A stretch of 64,000 nucleotides of DNA from Xanthostigma xanthostigma (GCA_963575645.1 OY754464.1:30271501-30335500), one strand, 5' to 3'; shown: positions 48,140-57,794, counted from the stretch's first letter. The notes: a model not told the origin generated them from the letters alone. Translations and numbers: made by a program.

Positions 48140-49050
48140 TTAGATAGATAAATAGATAGATTTTATTTAGCACATAATAGTACAGTTTGTACATGTGACA
48201 TCAAGACACAAAAAATACATTCCAAGTAGATTATAGAATTTTTTTTTAATTTATAGTTTAAAAATTCATCAATGTTATAAAAACAGTTTGCTGTTAAAAA
48301 TTATTTCATTTTTTTTATTTTTTTCATATTTAAAATTTTAAAATCAAGAGGTATTTTATTATAAAGTTTAAGTGAAAGATAATATGTAAATTTTTTTTCT
48401 ACGGTGGCTAATTTATGCAGTAGTAATGTTAACGAATTTTTATTTCGCGTTTCATAAAGATGAAAATCAGACTTTTTTTCTAAATCTTTAATTTATTTTT
48501 TGAACATACACCAAGCAACGTGGCTGAAAGTGTCATTATTTTGTTGTTTATAAAAATAGGCCGACAGTATTATACCTTTCCACTCCTGCCAATACCCGAA
48601 CCGCAGCTTTCTGTAAAATGAAAATTCTCTTAGCAGCAGGTACGTCTCCCTAAACTAGTATTCCATATTCTATACAAGAATGGAATAAATAATTGACCGA
48701 ATATTTGATCCGTCTTATTACTCAGATAGTTTATTCGCTGATCATATTTAAGTGATGGGTCCAGAACGATGCCTAAGAATTTTACATTTATATTGCACTG
48801 ATTTTTTATCTCAAATAAGACACTTTCAGTTTTACTCATATTCAGTGATAATTATTTATTTGTAGAAAACCAGTGTAAAGCCTTCGTTTGTGTATCAGCT
48901 GATTTGAAAGAATAAGTTTCATCCAAAATAGTGGTATCATCACCGAAGAGGTATGTTATGAATGGTTTCATATAATTCGCAAGGTTGTTTATATAGATAA
49001 TAAATAATAGAGGTCCAAGAATGGATCCCTGATGAACTATCATCACTAGT
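48140..49050 (-). pseudogene. LINE reverse transcriptase fragment with GATA/TATC tail
   Basis: On the minus strand the motif order is: HQGSILGPLLFIIYINNL (RT motif with QGS and GPLLF), then YLFGDDTTIL with the catalytic DD (normally FADD/YADD), then WFSTNK, then SKTESVLFEI. After that come FLGIVLDPSLKYDQRINYL and a degraded C-terminus with KLYNKIPLDFK. Upstream RT motifs are missing. The 3' end shows a TATC microsatellite (plus strand GATAGATAAATAGATAGA near 48143-48160). CR1/Jockey-like by motif style; several frameshifts make it a dead copy. Confidence 0.8.
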
Positions 49051-49118
49051 TACAAACTGATATATGTTTTTAAGGTAGGATTTAAAAAGGGTTAGCAGAT
49101 TTCCCCTAATGCAATTTA

Positions 49119-49251
49119 CTAAAAGCTAGAAAATAACTGTGGGTCAACAACCTAGGGGTTTGACAAAACTAAAATTAAATCGTGGGGTGCAATTTTTTTA
49201 TTTAATCAAAGCCCCAGATTGGTGACCCATTATTATTTTCTAGCTTTTAAT
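49119..49251. mobile_element. Candidate small TIR element
   Basis: TAAAAGCTAGAAAATAA at the left is mirrored by TTATTTTCTAGCTTTTA at the right. Subterminal GTGGGTCAACAACCTAGGGG and GATTGGTGACCCA recall hAT ends. No clear duplication is assigned. Confidence 0.5.
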
Positions 49252-49721
49252 ACATTATTGACTGTGCAATAAAATCGTTTAACTTAAAAAAGGCTTTTTA
49301 CCTTCTTTGTTTTTTGATAATATTTTTCAAGAATAAACTGTCGTTTCTAGAATTTTATTATCTATTTTTTATAGACAGTATGACTCAGTCTTAACTGACA
49401 CAAAAAAACATGCTAAACATCTTGTTCTTAAAACACATATAAATAATGGGTTGAAAAAAAAAACAAGAATTGTTTTTAGTTTCTATACACATAATGTTTG
49501 AACAGCAGCTGTTAACACACACACATGTACTCATACGCGTTTCATATATTTATACACGCAGGAAATGTTTGTGCTGAAAGTTTGGTAACACTGAAAAATG
49601 ATCTTACGTGAAGCGAACGTTTTAAGTGAATAATTAATAATAGAGCTGCTTGTTTATTATGGTAACGAGCTTGAAAAGCTGGTGCGTTTTAAATCTCTCT
49701 GTCGTCAGTGTCGCGAGTAAT
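49252..49721. other. No recognised feature
   Basis: Nothing is supported on either strand. Confidence 0.5.
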
Positions 49722-50185
49722 GACACTGACAGTGGCGTAGCTACCCAGGGGCTAGGCGGGGCAGTGCCCCGGGGCCCTCAAGCTCAGGGGGCCCTCGAGT
49801 CCTTACCAGAAAATCTCATTCGAACTGAACTTTTAAAAATTTCTCCCATTTTCAAAATAAATATGACAGGTTGCAACCCGACTTTAATCATGGCAACTCA
49901 GTTGAGAGAAATTCAAAAGTTATACCCAGGGAATTCCCCTAAATTCTTTCTGTGGGTTGGCAGTGTTGTCAATTTGACGGATAGCGATATGTGCGTTTTA
50001 TTATTCATCGATATGCGTTTTATTGTGAATTCGAGTCAAGATTTTTTTTGAGAACGGTTAAAAAATTAATGCTGTATCAGGAGTAAGTAAGCTAGTGTCA
50101 ATAAATTTTTTAGTACTGGTCAATATAGTGGTTCAATGTTATTTGATTTTACCACATTATTTGAGCCACTATCAATAGAAATATT

Positions 50186-50314
50186 TTATCCAGAAATACT
50201 TGCAGAAGGCTGACTAAAAAACTTGTCAATTTTGGACAATTTTTGTTTACTATCTTCTCTTTCTTGGCGTTGTTTGCGTTTAAATGCACCACTGGGTTTC
50301 TTCTTTTTGTCCAT
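50186..50314 (-). pseudogene. N-terminal fragment of a hAT (ZMYM/TTF-type) transposase
   Basis: An ATG at 50314 opens a 42-residue frame with KKKKPSGAFKRKQRQEREDS near its start and KIDKFFSQ further on, then a stop. A short N-terminal 'PSGAxxRKxRxxR' basic motif is characteristic of hAT transposases and derived ZMYM-type proteins (established family knowledge). No zinc finger or catalytic core follows, consistent with internal deletion of the element. The frame at 50149-50403 overlaps in another phase and should be ignored. Confidence 0.7.
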
Positions 50315-50362
50315 AATTTTAGTTTTCTAAATGTATAGATTTGACACGATTTATTGACGTGA

Positions 50363-50418
50363 CGGACATCAATATGAGTGGCACTAAAAAATTTTAGTAC
50401 CACTCATATTGATGTCCG
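50363..50418. repeat. 27-bp hairpin just upstream of the transposase start
   Basis: CGGACATCAATATGAGTGG... (50363-50389) pairs with 50392-50418 with one mismatch and a 2-nt loop, about 50 bp upstream of the transposase ATG. It may mark a rearrangement junction in the deleted element. Confidence 0.8.
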
Positions 50419-50815
50419 CATCAAGCCTGAATTTAACCTTAGTCATTGATACTTTTGCAAAAACTAAAGCTAGAAAAAGATTGTAAATATAATTGTTATT
50501 TAGTCAGTTGGTAGGTCCGACCTTTATATAATAAACCCTTGAATCTTTTCTATTTCGTTTTATTGTTCAAATCTACACCAAGTATTAATTGTAATTTATG
50601 TTGTTACTGTTTAATATTTTTATTACCTGCCCTGCAGTGCACAAAAAAGATCTGATCATATCAATAAGAGCTTTATCATCGATGATAAAGTAGCCTAGCT
50701 ATATATATATATATTTTTTTACTTGATAAAACTAACCAGTTTAGATAGCAGTGGGGCCCCATTTTTTTATTTGCCCCAAGGCCCTTGGTTACCTAGCTAC
50801 GCCACTGGACACTGA

Positions 50816-51359
50816 TGGGTAGTAATCGCGCTATTACAGGAGATCCAAAATAATTAAAGACTGGATTGAGTTCTGGAATACTGCAAAGTTTTGGTTAATT
50901 CAATACCATCAGACTAAAATTGAATTTTACATCATTTTTTAAGGAGTTTTCTAATCATATGAAAAGTTTGCTTACAAAAAAATATTTTGACTGTTTTTAT
51001 GATAGGTACTGATGCATTTTTAATACTCTTATATGAGGTTCACTTGTTAGTCCAAGAACGGTCCACGGGAAATTCCGAAAGTCTCAAACGGCTACAAATT
51101 TGAGTGATCGTTCTTGGGATTACAAGAAAGTATTCTGACTGTGAAAAAAATTGTTCCGATTTGCAGTTAGGGGTAGAAACCACCCCTTTAAACTTTGTTT
51201 TCTAATTATCTCACAAACTATGAGATATATGAAAAAATGTCTCAATCAAAAATTGTAGACTGTCATATTTGATACAAAAAAGTGCTCCATCCTCTTACCC
51301 CTATCTATAATAGTTTACCCGTAAACCGAGCCTGAAGGTGAAAAAATTGAATATAATTT
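50816..51359. other. No recognised gene
   Basis: A loose inverted pair near 51055-51126 (TCCAAGAACGGTC / GATCGTTCTTGGGA) is the only structure noticed. Confidence 0.4.
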
Positions 51360-51598
51360 CTTTTCCGGCAGATAACAATTTTATATAAAGATGGTAATAT
51401 TCTTTCAGTGCAAATAAAAATATAAAATTTCTCATTTTCCAACGCTTCTCCCATGTTGATTGTACAAAAAATATAATTTCTAATTGCAAATTACTTTATA
51501 TTATTTGGTGTAGTCAATCGTCTCAAATTTTAATTTTGTATATATTATTATGCATTCAATTTCCTTATAGTCAAAATTTTAAACACTTCTTAAAAAAG
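51360..51598. repeat. Dispersed repeat also found at 61795-61983
   Basis: Shared blocks include ATGGTAATATT, CGCTTCTCCC, GTCAATC and AAATTTTAAACACTTCTTAA, with moderate divergence. The two copies happen to flank the LINE/DIRS nest in the same orientation. Confidence 0.55.
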
Positions 51599-51734
51599 CT
51601 ACAGACGCTAATACATTAAAAAACAATGAAACACGCAAATTAAATAATACAAATAATGCACATCTAACAAATAACGGAGATATATCAGGAAAAAAACTAA
51701 AGGTTACAGTACCACAATAAGTACATTCACTCAA

Positions 51735-51800
51735 ATGCATCTGAATATACAAAGCATCAAATCAAAACTTGATGAGTTGAACATACCGCTGGACGAAGCA
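51735..51800 (+). pseudogene. Start of LINE ORF2 (endonuclease N-terminus), first piece
   Basis: ATG at 51735 opens MHLNIQSIKSKLDELN..., the usual first strand of the APE-type endonuclease with the catalytic Asn (NIQS). After 22 codons it is broken by the foldback/DIRS insertion starting at 51801. The endonuclease resumes at 58263. The A-rich sequence at 51600-51734 is probably the same LINE's upstream part. Confidence 0.7.
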
Positions 51801-52041
51801 GGTCGTTTCGACGCCGACGGTTCGACGCCAACGGTTCGACGCCAACGTTTCGACGCGTGGTCAGTTCGACGCCGTACGTTTCGACGCGGGGTCTGTTCGA
51901 CGCCATAATCTTTTTTCGTGCTTTTTTTATTTTTAGAACAACGTTGCATCATCATTCAAATAAATGCGATATGCCTGATATAATATAACATATATTTTAT
52001 ATGTTATATATATGAAGCGTGATTCAAATAAATAAGTAATA

Positions 52042-52224
52042 TTTTATGATCAAAGGAACTTACCTAAGTGATCTTCGATCATAATTTTATGAGAGTATTT
52101 TCCGAAGAGATCAGTTACTTGATAGATAAGCCTTCTGCTTGATGTTGCCACAGTGTTTAAATCGTGTAGAAACAAAATCTATGGTGTCCCTACACATTGC
52201 TCCACTCTGTCTACATCTCCATTA
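52042..52224. repeat. DIRS right inverted terminal repeat
   Basis: 52109-52224 is the inverted copy of 57654-57769 (for example GATAGATAAGCCTTCTGC and CTACACATTGCTCCACTCTG). The outer 73 bp (52042-52114) is present again, inverted, at 52310-52382 in the internal complementary region. Confidence 0.95.
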
Positions 52225-52309
52225 TAGTTGAGAGCTGAGAAAAATCATAATATTCGCAGCCTTATAACTTCCACAGGGGAAGTAGAATGCGTTCGGGTAG
52301 GGAGGGATA

Positions 52310-52425
52310 CTGATCTCTTCGGAAAATACTCTCATAAAATTATGATCGAAGATCACTTAGGTAAGTTCCTTTGATCATAAAATTTTATTTCGAGTATTTT
52401 CCTCAAGATCAGTTACTTGATAGAT
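52310..52425. repeat. DIRS internal complementary region (ICR)
   Basis: It is built of two abutting parts: 52310-52382 is an exact inverted copy of the right terminus (52042-52114), and 52382-52425 is an exact inverted copy of the left terminus (57751-57794). In DIRS elements the ICR pairs with both ends to template circular DNA (established for DIRS1). The exact complementarity suggests the copy inserted recently or was recently copied. Confidence 0.95.
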
Positions 52426-52706
52426 GTTTAAAGCAAAGAAGTTTTAAGGCGGAGAGCGAATATTTTATACTTTATTACACTCACCGCCATATTTAAACAA
52501 TCTGGTATAGACCTATATATAAAGGTGTATAATGTATATGTATTTAACATTCTTATTTAAGGTAAATAAAAAAATAACAGTCTATTTCTCTTGACTAAAT
52601 CACATAAATTATCACATTTAACATTTCTAAAGTGATGTTAAAGCAATTTAAAAAAATAACAATAATTCTTTTTCTTTAATCACATAAGTTACCATATTTG
52701 GTCATT

Positions 52707-53620
52707 TTACTTATTTTTGGTGGATTGCAAAATTGTTTTTGCAAATTCTAGGTCATTTCCTACAATAGGTCTATTGTAGAATTTTGCGAAGGAACAAGAC
52801 GACCTTGTCCATCCTGCTGTTTTCCTTATAATGTCTATATTAATGCCCTGTCTCTCTGCTAGAGAGGTTGAAGCATGTCTAGTGCTATGGGCGGAAAAAA
52901 TATTTGTATTAATTCCGCTGTCCTCTAGTGTTTGTTTAATCCACCGGCTGATACTTTGACTAGAGGCTGCGTGATATGGTCTTTTGAATGTAATAAATAG
53001 TCTATTAGCGTGAGATCTAATATTCTTAGTCTTATTCATGTACCCCACTAGAGCCGTTGCTGGACAAATGTTAGGGTTGTCCGTAAAGTCTGGAACTCGT
53101 AACAAAGGTTGAAATCTACCCAGGCCAGTGCAGTTTTTTTTTTTTTTTTTTTTTTTTTATCTCTAACGTTTCGTTACATATTGATATATTATCTATATTG
53201 ATAAGGAAATAGTTTGTACTCTCTGAGCTGTACACAGAGATAGTAAGGTTACTGTTTTCTTGGTTAAGACTTCTAGGTTTAAACTTTCATTAGGCGAAAG
53301 TGCCTAAGTGTTCTAGCACTGGCGATGGGTCCCAGGTTTTTTCGTATTTCGGTTTTAAGGGTCTTAAATTAAAGGCCCCCCTAAAGAATCTCTTTATTGT
53401 GGGATCAGAACCTACTTCCGGACCCATAATCATTGACAATGCTGATCTAGCGCCGTTAAGGGAACCATATGCAGCTCCATTACTGAACAGTTCATTTAAA
53501 AAATTAATAAGAGCGGCGTCTAGTGTGTACGGACTAATTTGACATTTATTACAGTATATTTACCACTTACGTAAGTAGAGGTCGTATTGTTTAGCTGTAT
53601 CGTTGGATATTGAAGCTATG
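52707..53620 (-). pseudogene. DIRS tyrosine recombinase
   Basis: The minus strand begins with NDTAKQYDLYLRKW (N-terminal core-binding helix). After frameshifts it has GARSALSMIMGPEVGSDPTI and KRFFRGAFNLRPLKPKYEKT. TAQRVQT carries the first catalytic Arg. Then come LRVPDFTDNPNICPATALV, FSAHSTRHASTSLAERQG with His-x-x-Arg, AGWTRSSCSF with the Trp/His-box position, and KFYNRPI with the nucleophilic Tyr. The catalytic set R-HxxR-W-Y is therefore present across pieces. A 25-nt poly-T run at 53134-53158 and frame breaks interrupt it. The plus-strand frame at 53300-53542 is a shadow. The enzyme would integrate circular element DNA without target duplication. Confidence 0.88.
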
Positions 53621-53624
53621 ATGA

Positions 53625-54005
53625 CCTCAATGCTGTGTTTAGAATGGCCCTTTCTTAGATATGCCGTGCTGACAACTTCGCGGAAACCAGGGTAAGCTTG
53701 TAAAGTTTTCATAATCATAGAAAAATGGCGGAAAGCATAGAAGTAAAAATTTTTCCCATTTTTGTAAACGCATCTACTGCGTACGATTCTGGATCCTTTT
53801 TTCCAAGATACGAATTTTGAGCACTTTTTATTTATTCTAGAGGCAAACAAGTCTATTTCTGGTTTACCGAAACAACTGACAATCTTTTTGAAAATGTCTG
53901 GGTGTATTTCCCATTCAGTTTCGATTTTTGTTCTACCTGGCTCAAAATCAGCCTCTTTGTTTTCTTTAGATTGGATATACGATGCAAATATCCAAATATG
54001 TCGAT
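53625..54005 (-). pseudogene. DIRS region between RNase H and recombinase
   Basis: The minus strand includes FASRINKKCSKFVSW (53850 on) and, in a neighbouring frame, AFTKMGKIF-like sequence. 'DLFAS..N.k...f.S..' followed by a proline/aromatic-rich stretch is the standard connector seen after RNase H in DIRS and some Ty3-like elements. No methyltransferase domain is visible, unlike several DIRS1 relatives. Confidence 0.65.
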
Positions 54006-54009
54006 GTTC

Positions 54010-54460
54010 TCACCAACTCTAAATTTTTCGGGCTAAGTTGTTTAAGTTTGGGAATTGGATACCGCCCATACGATTCACATAAGCAATCGCTGTTGTGTTA
54101 TCGACACGAAGTAATACCTCGCAGTTTTTTAAGTCCTTTGTGAAGCATTTAATTGCGAGATATACCGTTAGCATTTCCAAATAGTTGATATGATGTGAAC
54201 TTTCATCTTCTTTCCAGAAACCATGAATGTTTCCCCATTGCATGCTGCACCCCATCCCGTAGTGCTAGCATCGGTATATATTTCCGTAGTGAAATTGTTG
54301 GTTCGAATAGGATTAACAGAATGTAAGATATTGTTATGCCACCAGAGAAATTCGCTTGTAAATTCGGTCGGGAATGTGATTAATATATTGTAATCATTAT
54401 CTCTTTTCTTTAACGCTAAATATTTATAACGTTCAAAATTTTTGTGTGTACCCAACCGTA
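54010..54460 (-). pseudogene. DIRS RNase H domain
   Basis: IYTDASTTGWGAACNGE holds the first catalytic Asp. In the next frame come HHINYLEMLTVYLAIKCF with the Glu and LLRVDNTTAIAYVNRMGG with the second Asp, the classic DIRS/LTR-type RNase H order. A frameshift separates the first motif from the others (frames at 54168-54548 and 54019-54255). Confidence 0.88.
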
Positions 54461-54544
54461 TACTACTGTTAGACATATTGATATTATGACGCCAATAAAA
54501 TGAGCAAGTTTTCTTATAGAACACTGTCTTCGTTCTTTGAAATG

Positions 54545-55265
54545 TCATATTAAAAGAAATATTTTATTTCTTTTTTCCTGCGGAATGCCCAATGTAGAAG
54601 TTTGTGAGTTTAATTCAAACCCAAGAAATGTACAAACTCTACGAGGGGTCGTTAGACTTTTTTCAAAATTAATTATAAACCCTAGTGACTGAAGTAACTT
54701 GGAAGTGAAGTCGATATTATCTTTGCATTGTTCTGCCGTACTTTCTATTATTAGAAAATCATCCAAATAATTAACTGAGATACAACCACGTGATCTTAAA
54801 TATGTAAGTACTGGTCTCGTTAACTTTGTAAATACGTATGGAGCTGAGGCCAGGCCAAATGGTAGACAATTGAATTCATACAAAATGTCTTGAAAAGAGA
54901 ATCTAAGGAATTTTCTATGACCCTCATTTATAGGTGTAACAAAAATATGAATCTTTCAGATCTATTGTGCTAAAATAGCAATTTTTTGAAATTAATTTTA
55001 TCGCAGTCCTAATGTCCTCCAACTTAAAATGTTTCGTGTTTCGAAAGGTATTTAGATTTTTTTTTTTTTTTTTTAAATTAAAATAAATCTGTTACTGCCC
55101 TTTGGTTTTGGCACCACGAAGATTTTTGATAGGTGCTGACCCACAGTAGGCTGACATTTTGAAATGGCACCCATTTCAAGTAGCTCATTTATGCAGTTAT
55201 TAATTTTTCGAGTATCTAGTTTTCGTTCATCTCCGTCTGGCCCTTCACTGAGGGGGTATTCCGGA
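54545..55265 (-). pseudogene. DIRS reverse transcriptase
   Basis: The minus strand shows INELLEMGAISKCQPTVGQ and KIFVVPKPKGS (fingers). After an 18-nt poly-T run (55057-55074) it continues with FKLEDIRTAIKLIS and FSTIDLKDSYF (motif A Asp). Following a frameshift come NCLPFGLASAPYVFTKL (motif B), VNYLDDFLII (catalytic YLDD) and LGFIINFEKS, then FLGFELNSQT. All main RT motifs are recognisable. The last uninterrupted part is the 112-codon frame 54545-54883. Confidence 0.92.
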
Positions 55266-55436
55266 TACTCGTATTCGCTGTAGGTGACACTAGAGTGACT
55301 GCTATTGGTGATTGACTGAATGAATGATTCATTATTGTCTATGGAGTTGTTTCCTGAAACTAAACCAGGCTTGCTTAGTTCCTGATGTTTAATACCGAAG
55401 TATTGTATGTTTACTGTCTTTTACAGTTATCTGGGT

Positions 55437-57045
55437 CTAGGTGATCAAGATTGACAATTGATTTGGAAAATGGGTAGATGTCACACATCTAACATGTCCG
55501 CCGCGCGGAACATGCTTAGCCAGTAGTGTATTGTAGGTAGATGTCACACATATAACATGTCCGCCACGCGGAACATACTTAGCTAGTACTATATTGCAGG
55601 TAGATATCACACATCTAACATGTCCGCCACGCGGAACATGTATAGCCAGTACTGTATTGTCGGTAGTTGCAATAGATGTAATGTACATCTAGCATAACCT
55701 TAGCAAGGTGTATGCTTTTCGGTATTGTAGTTGATAGATGTCACACATCTAACATGATCGTAACACGATACATGTTTGTTACCGAACAGTAGTTGCAATA
55801 GATGTAATGTACATCTAGCATAACCTTAGCAACGTGTATGCTTTTCGGTCTTGTAGTTGATAGATGTCACACATCTAACATGATCGTAACACGATACATG
55901 TTTGTTACCGAACAGTAGTTGCAATAGATGTAATGTACATCTAGCATAACCTTAGCAAGGTGTATGCTTTTCGGTATTGTAGTTGATAGATGTCACACAT
56001 CTAACATGATCGTAACACGATACATGTTTGTTACCGAACAGTAGTTGCAATAGATGTAATGTACATCTAGCATAACCTTAGCAAGGTGTATGCTTTTCGG
56101 TATTGTAGTTGATAGATGTCACACATCTAACATGATCGTAACACGATACATGTTTGTTACCGAACAGTAGTTGCAATAGATGTAATGTACATCTAGCATA
56201 ACCTTCGCAAGGTGTATGCTTTTCGGTATTGTAGTTGATAGATGTCACACATCTAACATGATCGTAACACGATACATGTTTGTTACCGAACAGTAGTTGC
56301 AATAGATGTAATGTACATCTAGCATAACCTTCGCAAGGTGTATGCTTTTCGGTATTGTAGTTGATAGATGTCACACATCTAACATGATCGTAACACGATA
56401 CATGTTTGTTACCGAACAGTAGTTGCAATAGATGTAATGTACATCTAGCATAACCTTCGCAAGGTGTATGCTTTTCGGTATTGTAGTTGATGGATGTCAC
56501 ACGTCTAACATGATCGTAACACGATACATGTTTGTTACCGAACAGTAGTTGCAATAGATGTAATGTACATCTAGCATAACCTTCGCAAGGTGTATGCTTT
56601 TCGGTATTGTAGTTGATAGATGTCACACATCTAACATGATCGTAACACGATACATGTTTGTTACCGAACAGTAGTTGCAATAGATGTAATGTACATCTAG
56701 CATAACCTTCGCAAGGTGTATGCTTTTCGGTATTGTAGTTGATGGATGTCACACGTCTAACATGATCGTAACACGATACATGTTTGTTACCGAACAGTAG
56801 TTGCAATAGATGTAATGTACATCTAGCATAACCTTCGCAAGGTGTATGCTTTTCGGTATTGTAGTTGATGGATGTCACACGTCTAACATGATCGTAACAC
56901 GATACATGTTTGTTACCGAACAGTAGTTGCAATAGATGTAATGTACATCTAGCATAACCTTCGCAAGGTGTATGCTTTTCGGTATTGTAGTTGATGGATG
57001 TCACACATCTAACATGATCGTAACAGATACATGTTTGTTACCGCT
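55437..57045. repeat. Higher-order tandem array (63-bp monomers, 126-bp dimers) inside the DIRS
   Basis: Three 63-bp monomers (TCACAC landmarks at 55481, 55544, 55607) lead into ten 126-bp units (landmarks from 55741 to 57001 at exact 126-bp steps). Each 126-bp unit is two diverged 63-bp halves starting TAGATGTCACACATCTAAC and TAGATGTAATGTACATCTAG. Monomers contain short palindromes (AGATGTCACACATCT, ACATG...CATGT). Copies are nearly identical, differing by variants such as CTTAGCAAGG/CTTCGCAAGG. Because 63 and 126 are multiples of three, a 308-codon minus-strand frame (56078-57004) exists with a 42-residue repeat. In the left copies the same position is a TAA stop. Confidence 0.95.
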
Positions 57046-57462
57046 GCATCTTGATAGACCTCCTTGGTGTTTGGACATAAAATGTCAGTGTTGTATAGTT
57101 GACTATACTTGGCTCCTACTCTTCTTAGACCTCATAGGAAATGCGTCATTCGCCACACAGAGGTTATGTGAACTTGTTCGATGTAAATCGCCGACGAAAG
57201 AGCACTGTTTAACGTATCGCACAGGAAACCGGAACATGCTTAGCCAGTACTGTATTGTAGGAAGATGTCACACATCTGTAATGTCCGCTACGCGGAAAAA
57301 ACTTCTCCAATACTATATTTTGCCAGTACTATATTGTTGGAAACATATTGCGCTCCCTCTCATTTTTGACCTCACAGGCTACAACTGCATAACTGTACAG
57401 TGTACATGGTCTAAGGTCTGTGATATGACAGCAGTGTATGACAGGTTATGTCGCAAATTGAA
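57046..57462. repeat. Degenerate monomers at the right edge of the array
   Basis: Pieces of the 63-bp monomer reappear (AGCCAGTACTGTATTGTAGG, AGATGTCACACATCTGTAAT, GTCCGCTACGCGGAA at 57240-57300) in otherwise unique sequence. The plus-strand frame at 56972-57472 is incidental. Confidence 0.65.
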
Positions 57463-57594
57463 CTATTTGTAGTTGCATAGAAAACGATCATGCGATGTTT
57501 TCTCACCTGATTTTTCTTTTTCCATTTGTTCCTCGTATTTATTTAGTCCCTTTTTCAATTTTCTTATTTTTTCTTCGGCTTTTCTTTTGCCCAT
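57463..57594 (-). CDS. Candidate first coding exon of DIRS ORF1
   Basis: ATG at 57594 opens 43 codons rich in Lys and Glu (MGKRKAEEKIRKLKKGLNKY, coiled-coil-like) and ends at 57463. It is directly preceded by a polypyrimidine tract and CAG (acceptor-like TTTAATCTTCAG, exon start 57595). It also contains a strong donor-like CAG|GTGAGA (exon end 57507), so splicing is plausible. It lies next to the element's left ITR, where DIRS elements start ORF1 (gag-like). The product is not recognised; the coding and splicing role is inference. Confidence 0.45.
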   Translation of the reverse strand: MGKRKAEEKIRKLKKGLNKYEEQMEKEKSGEKTSHDRFLCNYK

Positions 57595-57653
57595 CCTGAA
57601 GATTAAAGGTGAGAAGAAAAAACACTGTAAGCAACGCGTCGCACAGAAAACCG

Positions 57654-57794
57654 TAATGGAGATGTAGACAGAGTGGAGCAATGTGTAGGGACACCATAGA
57701 TTTTGTTTCTACACGATTTAAACACTGTGGCAACATCAAGCAGAAGGCTTATCTATCAAGTAACTGATCTTGAGGAAAATACTCGAAATAAAAT
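57654..57794. repeat. DIRS left inverted terminal repeat
   Basis: 57654-57769 is inverted at 52109-52224, and the outermost 44 bp (57751-57794) is inverted exactly at 52382-52425 in the ICR. The ITR includes GATTTTGTTTCTACACGATT and ends CTCGAAATAAAAT. Confidence 0.95.

Larger units (their letters stand above)
49730..50807. mobile_element. hAT element, 1078 bp, internally deleted
   Basis: Ends are CAGTGGCGTAGCTACCCAGG and CTAGCTACGCCACTG. Perfect 8-bp duplications GACACTGA lie at 49722-49729 and 50808-50815. Subterminal GCCCCGGGGCCC and GGGGCCCC motifs occur at both ends. Unlike the other hAT copies in the window it keeps a coding remnant on the minus strand (50186-50314). It probably arose from an autonomous hAT by internal deletion. 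Confidence 0.93.
52042..57794 (-). mobile_element. DIRS-type tyrosine-recombinase retrotransposon, structurally complete
   Basis: Read on the minus strand, the order is: left ITR (57794-57654), a short ORF1-like exon, a satellite array, reverse transcriptase, RNase H, tyrosine recombinase, internal complementary region (52425-52310), then the right ITR (52224-52042). The left and right ITRs share 116 bp as inverted copies (57654-57769 and 52109-52224). The right ITR is longer than the left by some tens of bases, as in DIRS1. No target duplication is expected for recombinase-mediated insertion. The coding domains contain stops and frameshifts, so mobility of this copy is unlikely. Inserted at the inner edge of the foldback element's left TIR. 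Confidence 0.92.

Noticed and set aside
52707-55265. Endogenous virus or host integrase gene
   Set aside because: The combination of ITR/ICR structure, RT-RNase H order and tyrosine recombinase identifies a DIRS retrotransposon; no envelope or capsid genes are present.
56078-57004. 308-codon minus-strand ORF as a real host protein gene
   Set aside because: It is created by a 126-bp satellite whose period is a multiple of three; neighbouring copies carry a stop at the same position. It lies inside a DIRS element, so at most it is part of that element.
55437-57045. CRISPR array
   Set aside because: Repeats are contiguous with no unique spacers, the unit is 63/126 bp, and the genome is clearly eukaryotic.
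57473-57739. Overlapping ORFs at 57473-57667 (plus) and 57539-57739 (minus)
   Set aside because: They overlap the ITR and the candidate exon in other frames and show no supporting features.
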